Origin: Ailurus styani
Lineage: Eukaryota > Chordata > Mammalia > Carnivora > Ailuridae
Length of the DNA stretch: 64,000 nt
Direction: 5' to 3'
Assembly: GCA_002007465.1 (NCBI GenBank)
Contig: LNAC01000273.1
Span: forward strand, 1,535,632-1,599,631
In this document: positions 35,345-47,520 of the stretch, one piece after another
Numbering within the stretch: position 1 is the first letter of the stretch
How the letters are laid out: each line of letters starts with the position of its first letter
Translations under genes and position numbers: made by a program
The notes under the pieces: generated by a model
What the model saw: the letters and a program-made list of their open reading frames with translations, nothing else
Told to the model about the DNA's origin: nothing
Databases searched by the model: none

Positions 35345-38300
35345 AGTGTAAGAGGTCAGACTTCTGGATAGCTGAGGACGATGGCAGGAATAAACTTAGT
35401 ATCTCCAAAAATACCCTCCCAACTTCTATGAAAAAAACAAAAACAAAAACAAAAACAAAAAAACTGAAACATAAATTTTATGAAAAAACATCATCAGAAT
35501 TTAAAAACAGAGAACACAAAGCCCACAAAATGAGTAAAATAATATAATTACTAAATCCTCATATGTGATCTCTCATATATGTCTGCCTCATCTCCAGTTA
35601 GCCTCAATGCTCTGTGGTGACCAAAGGCAAAGTTAAAAAACAAAACAAAACAAAAACAAAAAAACTACAGGGAAGACAGATGAGCAGATGAGGATGACTG
35701 GCAAAGAGGCCTCAGTGTAAGTTAAAACAACCACCCAAATCTGAAAATACTGGAAAAGTGTTTGGGCAGATCAGAGCACAGACTACAAGGAAAGCATTTC
35801 AAGAGAAATTGATTCCAGAGTCATGAATAAAACACCAATGTAAGGGACACTGAAACAAAGCAAAACAAAAAAGAAAGGCATGTCCTTTGGCAACTAGTAA
35901 GTGAGGGGAAAACATAGAAAAAGAGGAGGAAATTTAGTGTTATGCAAGACTAAAGAAGATAATAAAATTAGAGGACTGTAAGTTTGTCATCAAAACAAAC
36001 AACAAAACCTTTTAAAGTACTAGATTGTGCTACACTGAAAAAAAATTTAAATTAAATTAAATTAAGTGTAAAAAAGAGTAAGCCTACAGTACAAATGCTG
36101 CATATTGCTTTGCAGTTTCTTAATATGCACACTAATACCAGAAAATGAACAAAAGAAAATTGAAATGCTTACAAAACTATTGAAGAAAATGAGGGAAAAA
36201 AACATAACACAGAAAATGTAACGCTTTCCCCTCCCCAAAAAATAACAAAATAGAAGTGTGTAAACCAGCATTTCAAACAGAATTATATGTTCTCAAACAA
36301 GTATTTGAATCAGAAATTTAAAAGTGAAATGGCAAAAAATGGAGAGAAATGAAGAAAAGAATGGATTGAACTCTAAGAAGAAATGGAAGAAATAAGAAAA
36401 CAATGTCACAAATTAATAACAGATTTCAAGAGCTGAAACGAGAATTGACACACATGAAAATTGAATAACATATATTGAAGAAAGGCAGGAAGACAATCCA
36501 GGAAACAAAAATGATAAAGGAGGATACAAATATAAGATAAAAAAGATCTAGGAACAAATAGTGGAAACAGAAGACAGGCAAAGAAGGAACTGTATTTCTG
36601 TGACTGGAATCCCCAAAGAAGATTTACGAATCAGTGGAACAGAGCTAATATCTATACATAAAATTGCAACAACATAAATATAATTAGAAAATATAATGAA
36701 ATAGTTCATATTATATTTATCTGCCATATGTTTATATATTTATATTAATATATCCAAACATGAACTAACTCATTTAGTAAAGAAAAAAAAATTGGCTCAC
36801 AAAATAAGACCCGACTATATGTTGTGCATAAGAGATATACTTAAAGCAAAGGGACTCAGAAAAGGAAGGAAAACTATATATACTAGCAAATATAAATCAG
36901 AACAGAGAAGTGATAGTGATCCTGATATCAGATACTATAGAACTGAAGCTAAAAACCATTTAATGTGATAACAGTTGACACTGTACTATTCAACTTTGTA
37001 CTAGAGGCATTAGTCAGTGCAATTAGACAAGAGAAATCAACTAGTAAGATAAAATGGGCATGAAAAAGTCAACCAATCTTTGCTTGCATCTATGATAGTA
37101 TACCTGGAAAACCCCAGGTAATCTGTAATAAAAGAACTAAAATGATAAGAATTCAGAAAAAACATAGGGTCTAAAATTAACATACAGAAATCAATAGTCT
37201 TCATATATACAAACAGTAATCAGCTAAATAGCAAAAGCTTCATTTACCATACATAACAAAGAATATTAAATACTAAAGAATAAAATTGATATAAAATCTC
37301 TATGAGAAAAAAATTTGTGAATACTTCTGAAACTCAAAAAAGTAGGTTTGAGATAATGGAATATATTTTCTGTATTTTTACAGATGACAATTCTACATTA
37401 CAAAGGTATTAGTTCTTGCTGTTAATACAGAAATTCATTCTGGTCACAGTAAAAATACCATCCATTATTTTATGAAGTTAAACAATTTGATACTAAAGCA
37501 CATATGGAAAATCAACCATGCTAGGTTAGCCTAGTAAAACAGTAAAAAAGAAAAGCTATAAACAGGCAATAACCATATCAGACATTAAAATTTACCTCTA
37601 CAATTAAAACAATGTGGTACCATCTAGTTCATAAATGGACAAATTGACCATTAAAAAAGAAAGTCCAGAAGTAGACCCAAGTAGATAATAAAGTAAACCA
37701 AGTTTCTTTGGAGAAAAGTGTATTCCAGGGCTAGGGCAAAATAAGAGAAATTAAAAGATATGCTTGGAACATCTTCCTAGGCTAAAAAATAACAAGTGCT
37801 AGAAAAAGGGTATTGTCAAGTCGGAAAGACATAAGATCCCAAGTAGAAGAAGCTAGTAATGGCCAAAGATGGAAAACATTGAACAGCCAGTTAAATAGTG
37901 GTAGTGTTGCATTTTAAGCCAGAGAATAAAATAAATATACTTGGGCCCATGCTAATATAAATAGTTTAATAAGTAATTAAACAGAGGAGAAGAAACAGCT
38001 CTCCCATACAAAAAGATTCTAATTAATAAATGTAGAAAGGGAGCACCAGGGTGGCTCAGTAGGTTAAGCATCTGCCTTCAACTCAGGTCATGATCTCAGA
38101 GTCCCGGGGTTGAGCACCACATTGGGCTCCCTGTTCAGCAGAGAGACTGCTTCTTACCCTGCTCATGCTCTCTGTCTCTCAAATAAATAAAATCTTTAAA
38201 AAAAATAAATGTAGAAAGAATGATAAAACTATAGAACCACTATTAGACAAAATCTCACTAATAACTATTACAGCAAGATTCACTGAGGTGTGCTGTAATT

Positions 38301-38940
38301 GGTAGTTGAAAATTGAGTAAAGATGGAATATTTGTATAGCCACAAAAGATTGCCTACAAAATATTTATCAATTACAAAGAAAAAAATAGTAATTCTACAG
38401 TGCTGAAACCCACCAAACACTACCTTAAACAAGTGATTAATGTTAGAATCACTCATAATAAAACGCATGGACATCATGTCCCTGGGATGAGGGTCAATGA
38501 GAACACATATGAATCCTATGTTATTTTTGCCAAAAATGCAAAATCACAACCTAATCACAAGACAAATCCAAATGGAGAGACATTCTGTAAAATATTAACC
38601 AGTACTTTTTACAAGTTTCAATCACAAAAGACAAGGAGAGACTGAAGAACTGTCAGAGATTAAGAGAGACCAGGGAGATACGAGAAATAAATCCAATGTG
38701 GGATCCTGGAAGAGAAAAAGGACAGGAGGAGAAAAACTGGTAAAATTTAAATAAAGTCCATACCTTTGCTAATAGTTCTGTAGAAGTTAACTTCCTCATT
38801 TGGATAACAGTACTGTGCTTTTGTAAGTTGCTAACATTAAGAAAGTTGGTAGAACAGTGTATGCGAGTTCTCAATGCATGCTTTTCAACATTTCTAAATC
38901 TGACATCACTTCAAACTAAAAATATTGAAAGCTGTGCAAG
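35345..38940 (+). mobile_element. Old L1M-type LINE, extensively decayed
   Basis: Landmarks appear in L1 order. They are: A-rich purine text with (CAAAA)n runs at 35429-35463 and 35636-35666 (5' part); ORF1-like text near 36500-36620 ('gtgactggaatccccaaaga'); and ORF2-like text ('tgcataagagatatacttaa', 'gatcctgatatcagatacta', 'actattcaactttgtactag', 'acatacagaaatcaatagtc', 'acaatgtggtaccatctagt'). The 3'-UTR-like text follows after 38400 ('gactgaagaactgtcagaga', 'aatgtgggatcctggaagag'). Stops are frequent and no frame survives. A SINE interrupts it at 38040-38203. Confidence 0.7.
38040..38203 (+). mobile_element. CAN-SINE, older copy
   Basis: 'agcaccagggtggctcagta' head with older-type body. 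The perfect 15-bp TSD aataaatgtagaaag lies at 38025-38039 and 38204-38218. It inserted into the decayed L1M. Confidence 0.95.
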
Positions 38941-39879
38941 AAAATCATGGTCCAAATATGAAGCAAATTAAATCAGCATGGTTTTGAGCAATTAGTGAAA
39001 TGTAGAAAATCCATTTGAAAATTCCCATTTGAATAGCATAGGGATTATGGCATTAGAAATTTAGAGAGGCTAATGCATTCATATAAAAATATTTACTTCT
39101 GTAGTAAACCATAATTATATAGTTGTGTTACGGTAAATGATAGTCATGGATTTTTAGCATTTAGAATCAACCTACAGATCATTCATGGAAGGTTTGATTA
39201 TAATTATAAAACAGAATATAAGTATTTTTATTCTTGAAAATATAAAAGTAAAAACACAACTACCAGAAATTGGGAGGGGGGAGGTGAAGGGAAGTGTGGA
39301 ATACTAATAATATCATTCTAAAAAGTGGGAAGTTATTAAAAGAAAACTATGGTTGTGAGTCAGTTACAATAAGTAAAGATGATAATAGAATGGTATTTCT
39401 ATATTAGGAGTAAGGGAGGTAGGGTGGAGTGAGTAAATTCTCATTTATCTTGGTAAAATATTAGGAGCAAATATCTAATGTTGATAATCAAAGGACACAT
39501 TTGGATACTTTTACCACTAATCACATTATGAATAGTAATGATAATAAGTAAATCCCTTTTGGGAACAGGACTAGAAATGGGCAACTATGAGGTGAATCTG
39601 ATTTTCTATGTGTATGTGTGTGTATGTGAGACCTTTTTAATGATGTGACATATTATGCTAACTTTGTAAATATTAAGAAGGATATAATAATCACAACTTC
39701 TAATATTATGGATGTTCTTCAACTGCATAATATTATTATCCTCTTTGTAACACATGAAATTTTATTTGTTTTTCAGAGCTGTGCTCAAAGGTCATTTTAT
39801 TTACATCTCAATATTTATGAGTGATTCTGACGTGACCATAAAACTTTTTCTTATGATCTCAGATAGATTTAATATTTTG
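38941..39879. other. Unique AT-rich sequence, no gene seen
   Basis: No recognised repeat or coding frame; a short 'tgtgtatgtgtgtgtatgtg' lies near 39609-39628. Confidence 0.5.
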
Positions 39880-40085
39880 TTCCTCTGTACTCTAATAATA
39901 CTGTTTATAATTCCATTAAGCAACTAATCATAATTATTATAATTTATCTAGTAACTATCTATTTCCTTTGTTAGAATGAAAGTGCTTGAAGATTATATAT
40001 GTTCCTCATGTTTGTACTTCTAGCACTTATAGTGATTGAAATATATTTTTCTCAATATGTAAATATTTATAGAAATTAACAGTAG
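39880..40085 (+). mobile_element. L2 3'-end fragment
   Basis: 'tagaatgaaagtgcttgaag', 'catgtttgtacttctagcac' and 'ttatagtgattgaaatatat' resemble the L2 end (tgtgagctccttgaggg, tgtatccccagtgcttagcac, agtgcctgg). Confidence 0.5.
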
Positions 40086-40309
40086 CATCCTGCTTCCTTC
40101 AGGCTTTAAGGAGAGTACCCATATGGAACAGAAGGGAGTCAGATGCTGGGAGAATTGTCTTGGTTCCATTGTTTCTGTGCCTATATCTGTCAATCATTTA
40201 TTCTTCCAGGTCAGAATAGAAAATAATTTTGGAATAGAGTAACCAGAAGTTGATGCCTACTCTCCTTATTAGCCTGGTTGCCTTCCATGATTAATACTTG
40301 TCAATTGTG

Positions 40310-40504
40310 TGGGCGCCTGGGTGGCTCAGTGGGTTAAAGCCTCTGCCTTCAGCTCAGGTCATGATCTCAGGGTCCTGGGATCGAGGCCCGCATCAGGCTC
40401 TCTGCTCTGCAAGGAGCCTGCTTCCTCCTCTCTTTGCCTGCCTCTCTGCCTACTTGTAATCTCTCTCTCTGTGTCAAATAAATAAATAAAAAATCTTTAA
40501 AAAA
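40310..40504 (+). mobile_element. CAN-SINE, young, full length
   Basis: Near-consensus copy with perfect 17-bp TSD aatacttgtcaattgtg at 40293-40309 and 40505-40521. Confidence 0.97.
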
Positions 40505-40559
40505 AATACTTGTCAATTGTGGCTGACTATTATGCTGTCCAGTATTATGTTGCCCAGGT

Positions 40560-40975
40560 AGTATTATGGGTTGAATTGTATTCCCTAAAAGATATTGAAG
40601 TCCTAACCCCCAGTATCTATGGATATGACCTTATTGGTAAATAGAATCTTTGCATATGATCAAGTTAAGATAAGGTCACTAGGTGGATCTAATTCAATAT
40701 AACTAGTATTTTTATAAAGAGGTAAAATTTGGACACAGAGGTAGACACAGGGAGAAGGCCATTTGGAGATTGGAGTTATGCTTCCAGAAGACTGGCTGAA
40801 GCTAGGAGAAAGACCTGGAAAAAATCCTAGTGGGTGTCTTTGCAAAGAGCCTTGTGAACACCTTGATCTCAGAATTCTAGCCTCCAGATTTGTCAGATAA
40901 TACATTTCTGTTGTTTAAGCCACTCTGCTTGAGGCAGTTGGCTATAGCAGCCCTAGGATCCTAAAACAAGCATTA
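40560..40975 (+). mobile_element. MLT1-like (ERVL-MaLR) solo LTR
   Basis: 'tattatgggttgaattgtat', 'gaagtcctaacccccagtat', 'tggatatgaccttattggta', 'ggacacagaggtagacacag', 'acaccttgatctcagaattc', 'ctagcctccagatttgtcag' and 'tctgttgtttaagccactct' follow the MLT1A-type LTR from start to end. It is nearly complete, with no internal retroviral sequence on either side, so a solo LTR is likely. Confidence 0.88.
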
Positions 40976-41471
40976 CTAGAGACACTTTCAAACGGATGAT
41001 GGTCAACACAATTAGGCACCCTATTTCCTTGTTCTCTGATCTTCCCTTGGAGAGGATTACAAAAATGAGAGAACCCAGCTACTTTCATGGTGTACTCTAG
41101 AACAGAGGCCTCACCCCTGTTCTTCTGTCTTGTTATAGGCAGTGGGGATAGTCTGATGTGTGCACTCTGGTCTCAGTGCCAACTCCTAGAGGAATAATTT
41201 GGGAAGCTCAATTGATAACATCTAACAACTTAGAGAAAAATTGGGACTGGGTTGAATGACCTCCCTTTGAAGCACCTGATTGGCTTGTTCATGGTGAGGC
41301 AACTCATGGAAACCATCCAAGGTCACTAGAAAACTACTGCTTGACTGTCTATTCTTTCTGCCAAGCTACGATCTACAGAATACATACTATATAATAGCCA
41401 CTGTTCCTCTTCCAGATGTGTGTGTATGTGTACTTACTTTATAGATGGTGATAAAGTTAAATGAGGGATAT
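40976..41471. other. Unique sequence, no gene seen
   Basis: No recognised repeat or coding frame. Confidence 0.55.
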
Positions 41472-41473
41472 AG

Positions 41474-41518
<45 letters not shown>

Positions 41519-41800
41519 GTCTATATAACCCTCATTTATATGTTTATATATAATATGTATAATAAATGCATTATATAGTTAACTATACATAACTATATAT
41601 AAATATAAATACATAATACAGTTAACTATATATGTATTTATGTTTCTATATTTTTATATCTATGTATATATTTATATATAATATGTATTTACATAATATA
41701 TATACATAGGTATGTGTATATTATATATCTAAATTGTATATATAGATACGTATATTTGTCTATACATATTTTGTATATATATACATGTGTGTATTATTCT
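41472..41800. repeat. (TCTA)n microsatellite and AT-rich tract
   Basis: About eleven TCTA units (41472-41518) run into roughly 280 bp of TATA/ATATGT-rich low-complexity DNA with internal repeats such as 'atagttaactatata'. The tract could extrude short hairpins and is likely unstable in length. Confidence 0.95.
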
Positions 41801-42357
41801 ATAATTTTACTACCAATATATAAATTGTACTACTTTATTATTTCCCTTTTATAGCTCAGATACTAAAGAATAAACAAGTTCAAATTTTTTTACAAAATAG
41901 TAGCAAAGCAGAATTAATATTTGAAGAATTGTGGCTCAAAAGTTTATGCTATTAATCCTACTTTTCAAGAAACTCTAAAGCTAGCTTAAACAAAAGGAAA
42001 TTTATAATTGAAGGTGTTTTCTTTGCTCATCTTTTTTGTTTTTTTTTGTTTATGGAATCAGAGGTATCTTAGGAACCAGAAAGTAGACATATCTAATTCT
42101 CATCCTTCTGTCTCCTCTGGCATTTACTTTCTTTCCTTTTCGAACTACATGCTTGTTCTCTTTATATGCTATTCTATATGCTACTTTATATAGCTCAAAG
42201 CTGTGAGATATACAATATGCATCACCTAAAGTTGAAATCATATAGTCTCAATCTGAAATTTTGCAAAAAAGGAACTCATTAGCTTGGTATGGACAAATTG
42301 GCCACCCTTGGTCCAAACAACTATTGTAGGGCGGGAGACACAAGATAATAGTGGTCA
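41801..42357. other. Unique sequence, no gene seen
   Basis: The frames at 42008-42193 (+) and 42050-42241 (-) overlap each other and neither has support. Confidence 0.55.
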
Positions 42358-42372
42358 CAACTTCTAGGATCC

Positions 42373-42577
42373 CGGTGCCTGGGTGGCTCAGTGGGTTAAA
42401 GCCTCTGCCTTCAGCTCAGATCATGATCTCAGGGTCCTCTGATCAAGTCCTGCATCAGGTTCTCTCTGCTCAGTGGGGAGCCTGCTTCCTCCTCTCTCTG
42501 CCTGCCTCTCTGCCTACTTGTAATCTCTCTCTGTGTCAAGTAAATAAATAAAAATCTTAAAAAAACAAACAAACAAA
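42373..42577 (+). mobile_element. CAN-SINE, young, beside an older SINE
   Basis: TSD caactt[c/t]taggatcc-type: caacttctaggatcc at 42358-42372 and caacttccaggatcc at 42578-42592. Tail includes (AAAC)n. Its right TSD overlaps the left TSD of the next SINE, showing it landed at the edge of that older insertion. Confidence 0.96.
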
Positions 42578-42599
42578 CAACTTCCAGGATCCTACTTTT

Positions 42600-42791
42600 T
42601 TTTTTTAAGATTTTTATTTATTTGAGAGAGAGAGACAGAGATAGTCAGAGAAAGCACACAAGCAGGGAAGAGAGGGAGAAGCAGGCTCCCCACTGAGCAG
42701 GCAGCCTGACATGGAGCTTGATCCCAGAATCCTGGGATCATGACATGAGCCGAAGGCAGATGTTTAACCGACTGAGCCACCCAGATGCCCC
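42600..42791 (-). mobile_element. CAN-SINE, older copy
   Basis: Reverse-complement body ending 'actgagccacccagatgccc'. The TSD tccaggatcctactttt (42583-42599) and tccagaattctactttt (42792-42808) differ at a few bases, consistent with greater age than its neighbour. Confidence 0.95.
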
Positions 42792-42808
42792 TCCAGAATT
42801 CTACTTTT

Positions 42809-44029
42809 GTTAACTCTGGTTTGGAGGGGGAGGAGAGGCAGATTGTAGAAAAGTAGGATGGAGGCAGGTAATCACTTCAAAGGACAATCACTACAAGATG
42901 CCTGCGCCCAGCTTATAACAGAGGTTAAGAATAGAAGTGTCACAATTTAAAAGCAAACTCATGGAGTATGTGATCTTCAGTCCCCTCCCATTTATAGTAT
43001 TTTTGGGTTTCAAATGTGTTCTTCCCTTCTTTGAATTAGAGTTCATTGGAATTATGATTTTTAGATATTTTTAGAAAACATTCATTTTGTTTATTTCCTC
43101 AGCATACATTTCTTGACTATCTAGAATATGGTTATGGTTGAGTTGTGTCCACCACTCCTCAAAAGATTTTAAAGTCCTAATAAATAAATGTTATTCAAGT
43201 ATTTATACAAATATCACTTTATAAAACAGTCTTTTCTCTTTTAAACGACATCCAGATAAGTCTACCATTGTCAAATAAATCTAATTTCAACTCGACAGAG
43301 AATGAAAAATAGGTGGGAGATAAATTTCTTTATACTATTCCATATACTTTCCTGTGTACATAGTACAAGACCCAGAATAGCATTCCTTGTATTTGAATCA
43401 TGGACTAATTGATCGATTTTTATGACAAACAGCAAATGCTGGTTGCCAAATTATATCTTCAAATAATTTCTGTCATTCAAAATTCAACTGAACTATAGTT
43501 GTAGGGCAATATCAACCTGGAGAAATGTAAGAGCAGAATTACCTAAGGTGCCCTGATATTCTAGGCCAACAGCATTTCTATTTAGGAGTAATAAACAAAA
43601 CCTTCCGTCTAGTTAGGGAAGACCAAGCTCTCACAGAGAAGTTTCTGTTACCACTGAGATAGAAATAACATTCACAATGCCCTGGGAGGTGAATATTCCT
43701 GCCCTTCTTCCATTTCTAAAGAACAAATGAATGAGCGCCATATTGCCATCACTGCTTTGTCTAGGCATGGGTTTTGGAAATCAGAGTCCACATGGAACTT
43801 TTTCCCTGACTGTTGCCTCTGCTGGATGAGCATGATGAAAGCCAGAAGGATATTGGTGTTAAGGAGAAACTTGGCCTCCCTATAGTTAAAATTTTACCTT
43901 TATCTCACTTCTCACAGGGGAACCCTAGTCTATATTCAGACAGTAAAAGATACTATGCAAAGTTAGATCTATGGTTTTTGTTTTTGTTTTTGTGGTCTGT
44001 GACAGCCCAAAGCATTTTAAATGATAAAA
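42809..44029. other. Mostly unique sequence, no gene seen
   Basis: A short stretch at 43134-43185 ('tggttgagttgtgtccacca' and 'aaagtcctaataaa') resembles the start of an MLT1-type LTR but stops there. The frame at 43813-44034 is unsupported. Confidence 0.5.
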
Positions 44030-44100
44030 ACTAGACTGCTAGGCAGGAAACCTGTTTCTCTCCTGGCTCTGCCTCTTGGTATGTGATTCGATGAGAGGAA
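44030..44100 (+). mobile_element. MIR fragment
   Basis: 'ctagactgctaggcaggaaa' and 'ctggctctgcctcttggtat' with 'gtgattcgatgag' match the MIR core (cagactgcctgg, ccggctctgccacttac, gtgtgacc). Confidence 0.5.
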
Positions 44101-44245
44101 TCTATATGATATATAGCTACTGTGGATATTTAAAAATTTCTCTGATTAGAATTTCCTCTATTTCTTCCATTTCATCTAGGCTCTTCACTCTTTTTTTTAT
44201 GTTAAGTGTACATAATTCTTACCTAAAGTCTTAGAAGCCTTTCTA

Positions 44246-44275
44246 AATATATATATATATATATAAATATAATGT
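44246..44275 (+). repeat. (AT)n microsatellite
   Basis: About ten AT units followed by AT-rich text and a short TG run. Confidence 0.9.
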
Positions 44276-44600
44276 GTGTGTTAAGAGCAAATATCTCAAG
44301 CATATATATGCTCTTTCTCCAATTTGATTTCAAATTAATCTTGAAGTAGGATTTTTTTCATGTAAATAGCTAGTTTAAAATTTTCAAGGGCTCCCTTTAG
44401 TCTGCCAAAAGAAAGGGGCTACAGTAATTGTTTGATTAATTAACATGTTCATCCATCCTTCTATTAAACGAGCATTTGATAAATGTCTTCTATTAACTCC
44501 TATAGTATTAAACATGATAGTCAGTCCCAAGGACACTAAGATGAACAAAATACAGTGCCACACTTCAGGAGACAGCAGTAGAGTAGTTAAGACATACATA

Positions 44601-45217
44601 GTCAATTCTCTTTATTCACAGTGGTTATATTCTGTAAGTTATCATGAACACTCAGTTAGAGCATACAGGGTTAGGTTCCTGTGAGACTCTTTTCACAACA
44701 CTTTTGCCAACTGAACAGTACATAACCTGGATTTGTTGTGTGCATTTTTATCTAAAGATACTGTATACAATATATATTGTTGATTCATTAACACTGAACT
44801 CATGACCAACAGTACCACAACTCATGCCTGAAAGGAGTTTATCTAACACATGTATTTTCTTCATAAGGCACATTAGAGCCTTCTTGTGCTTAGAAACACT
44901 AGAAGGCACTTTGGCACTGCATTTGGGGGCCATTTTAAACAGCGAAATCACCAATCAAAGCACAAAAATGTAAAAGTGTGTCACCAAATAAGGTTAAGAA
45001 AAGGACCCTTTACAGTATGAGAACTCATACAAAAGGCAGTGTGTGCCTTGCTTTACCTCAACTGGGAACACTTGTATTGAGCAACTCAAATATTTCATCA
45101 TTCCGCACATGTCCTCTAATGACTACAAATGTGCCATGCATATGGGGATGGCAAATAAATTTTTGGTGAGTAGGTAAACTTGCAAATACGGAATCCATAC
45201 ATAATGAAGATTAACTG
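44601..45217 (-). mobile_element. Tigger2/MER28-like DNA transposon, near full length
   Basis: Left terminus gtcaattctctttattcac and right terminus ending catacataatgaagattaac-tg are inverted-repeat-like, matching Tigger ends (cagtcgattctcgttattcgc). A TA precedes the left end, as expected for TcMar target sites. Internal features include the N-terminal transposase remnant on the - strand. At 617 bp it fits an internally deleted, non-autonomous derivative. It splits an L2. Confidence 0.75.
44748..44954 (-). pseudogene. Tigger-family transposase N-terminal remnant
   Basis: The - strand frame reads [20 protein letters not shown] from its second Met and goes on to a segment with [13 protein letters not shown] and NESTIYI text. 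This is the N-terminal DNA-binding (centromere-protein-B-type helix-turn-helix) start of Tigger transposases. Only about 60 codons remain of a protein that is normally several hundred residues long. The DDE catalytic domain is absent because the element is internally deleted, so it cannot mobilise itself. The frame continues 7 codons before the likely true start, without meaning. Confidence 0.75.
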
Positions 45218-45799
45218 TTTGTGCATGAATGGGAAAGAAGGGTTACCTTAGTAGTACAATACCCAAAGGAAGGTAAACAGAGAGGAAAAGTTTAACTGTT
45301 CTTGGGGGCATTGGAGAACATTCTGTGGAGTGAATGATGAATGAGATCATATTTATTGGCTTCTGCCAACTAAGCAAAAGGCTCCCCAGCCAGAGAAAAT
45401 AACATATAAAGGTCATGATAACATGAAGCCGTGTGACATATTCAGCAAGTACAAGCCACCTGGTAACCCTTAGGTCTAAAGCTCAAAGTGAAGAGGTTAG
45501 AAGTGCCTGAAGAGGATAATAGTAGCCAGGTGATGAAGGATGTTAATGTCCATCTTAATTGCTTGGAATACTTTTTTGATGATGAAAATCCATGGCCTTG
45601 CTTTGAATAAGTGTATGTCATAAATTAAGACCTGATTGTACTACCTTAGTATCTTGTAAGAATGAAGGAAAATATTCTGTTGATATCAGATTGAAATGAA
45701 ATTATTGGGAGAATTACAAAATTTGAGGTTAATTAGTCTAGCAAATGTACAGTGTTACACAGTAAATTAGATGATGACAGTGAAGAAGTCATTAAAGAA

Positions 45800-46085
45800 A
45801 TGATTTCTCTGGCTCCATCTCCTACTCTAGCCTTTGTGAGGTGCTCCTCAAACAAATTTATACTCAGTAGTAGTTAATACTGGAACTTTCTTCATACATG
45901 CCCCATAGCAGCTTGTTCCTGTATATATTATAGCATTCATCAAACTGCATTTAATCTACCTCAGTATATAGTTAACTAACACTTTGATAGAGAGAAATAC
46001 TTTATTCACTATTGTGGCCCCAATCTCTATGCATGTCTTTCACTTGATAGTGTTGAATAGATCAATAAATAAGAGAGTGAAATAA
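45800..46085 (+). mobile_element. L2 3' region
   Basis: 'tctcctactctagcctttgt', 'ctggaactttcttcatacat' and 'atgtctttcacttgatagtg' with 'ttgaatagatcaataaata' resemble L2 3' text. Diverged. Confidence 0.45.
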
Positions 46086-47440
46086 TAAATCAGTTCCAAC
46101 AGCCTTGCTCTCCATATGGAAACAAGCAACCCTCAATGCTTTTCTCAGATGCAACTTCTGTACTAAAATTTTCAGTAGTCAGCATTATCTGGATAAGGTG
46201 TTTGTGAGTTGTGAGCCATTGTATTTTAAAATGTTCTTATTTACACATTCATAATAAGAGGGTAATATGCAAGAAATTACAAAATTGGACAAATGTCTTT
46301 AAAATTTACATTAAATTTAAAATCTAGGTGTATTTAAAAATTAAAAATTAGGTGTATATTGTATTCAAGAGAGATGATATGCTTTTTTAAAAAGTCTCTC
46401 TTCAGAATTTTCTGTAAGTGACCTAGCAGCAATTATTTTACCTGATACATGCTGTTTAGAGTGTTTCTGTGACATGACCTGCTACAATTGAAGAAGCCAC
46501 CCTACAGAGGCACTTATCATCACAACTGTCATGTTTTCCTTTTTGCCAGAGATTTTAAATCTCACCACAAAGTCAACCCAGGAATCCCACTGTGGCTCAT
46601 GTCTTGCGCTCTGTGCATTGCTCCTCTGACATTCTGAGCAAGACCAATCAATCAATTTCTTCCACGAGGAACTCAGTGGTCATGACATCACCATCAGGCT
46701 TAGCCCTGTTCTAGAAAACCAATTGAGCTTGACCAAAATGAGCAGCAATTTATTTTCAACTGGGGAGGCTCAGTCTCTATAGGGTTTTAAATATCAGATA
46801 CTGCTGCTAAAGTTGGGTCCAGGAGTACCTCTACAGAGCCAAGAAGGGAAGGGTAAAGGAAGATCAATGTGCTCATTTTCAATAAATCATTAGATTAATC
46901 CAGGTGGGATTCTGCAGCTGTGGGTGGAAAGCAAAAGGAGATCATTATTTGTATTTAAAAGTGCAAAAGCAAAATCAATTTTTAAATCAAGTTTCAGGAG
47001 GACTGACTGATAGATGGGTAGATATATAGAGAACACTATAAATTTCTGGATTAGAAAAGCTTTCCCCGCCTTTGTCACTCATTAATGTCAATGAACTCCA
47101 CATTTCTGAATTCCATTTGGATGCAATAGTCAACATATTTTATGCTATTAGTAATTCATTTAAAAGAGGCTTGTGCTGCAGGCTGTTTATGAAGAAATCA
47201 GTCTCACCAAGCTTTTTTTAAACACTCTCTTTTTACCTATAATGTCAATATGAACTAATGAAACCCTCTGTTACTATGGTCTTTGGTTTTATATATGCAA
47301 TTGGAAACACTCTCAGCACATGCAGTTATATTACTCGGGCTTAATAAGCTCCTTAGGCAAAAGAATATTATGCATGAATATTAAATTTTCCAAGAAAAAT
47401 TTTGAACAGGTACAACACTAATTATAATGCTTTGCAATCT
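46086..47440. other. Unique, complex sequence; candidate conserved non-coding DNA
   Basis: No repeat recognised over about 1.35 kb. The part at 46900-47410 has several homeodomain-type cores (TAAT/ATTA) and an octamer-like 'atgcatgaatattaaa'. It has the texture of vertebrate conserved enhancers, but conservation cannot be judged from one sequence. Confidence 0.4.
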
Positions 47441-47444
47441 CTGT

Positions 47445-47520
47445 ATACACACACACACACACAGGTGCACACACACTCATATGGTATATATTATATATTA
47501 TATATATATATATGTATGTA
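47445..47520 (+). repeat. (AC)n and (TA)n microsatellites
   Basis: Ten AC units, a short 'aggtgcac' break, more AC, then TATATTA-rich repeats. Confidence 0.93.

Larger units (their letters stand above)
44440..45600 (-). mobile_element. L2 remnant, split by a Tigger element
   Basis: Left piece (44440-44600): 'tcatccatccttctattaaa', 'caaggacactaagatgaaca' and 'cacttcaggagacagcagta', the antisense L2 3' end. Right piece (from 45218): 'agaaaataacatataaaggt', 'catgataacatgaagccgtg' and 'gccaggtgatgaaggatgtt' continue the antisense order. The Tigger at 44601-45217 inserted between them. Confidence 0.6.

Noticed and set aside
45301..45335. Glucocorticoid-response-like agaacattctgtgg
   Set aside because: Second half-site fails (tgtgga for tgttct) and the text lies within an L2 remnant.
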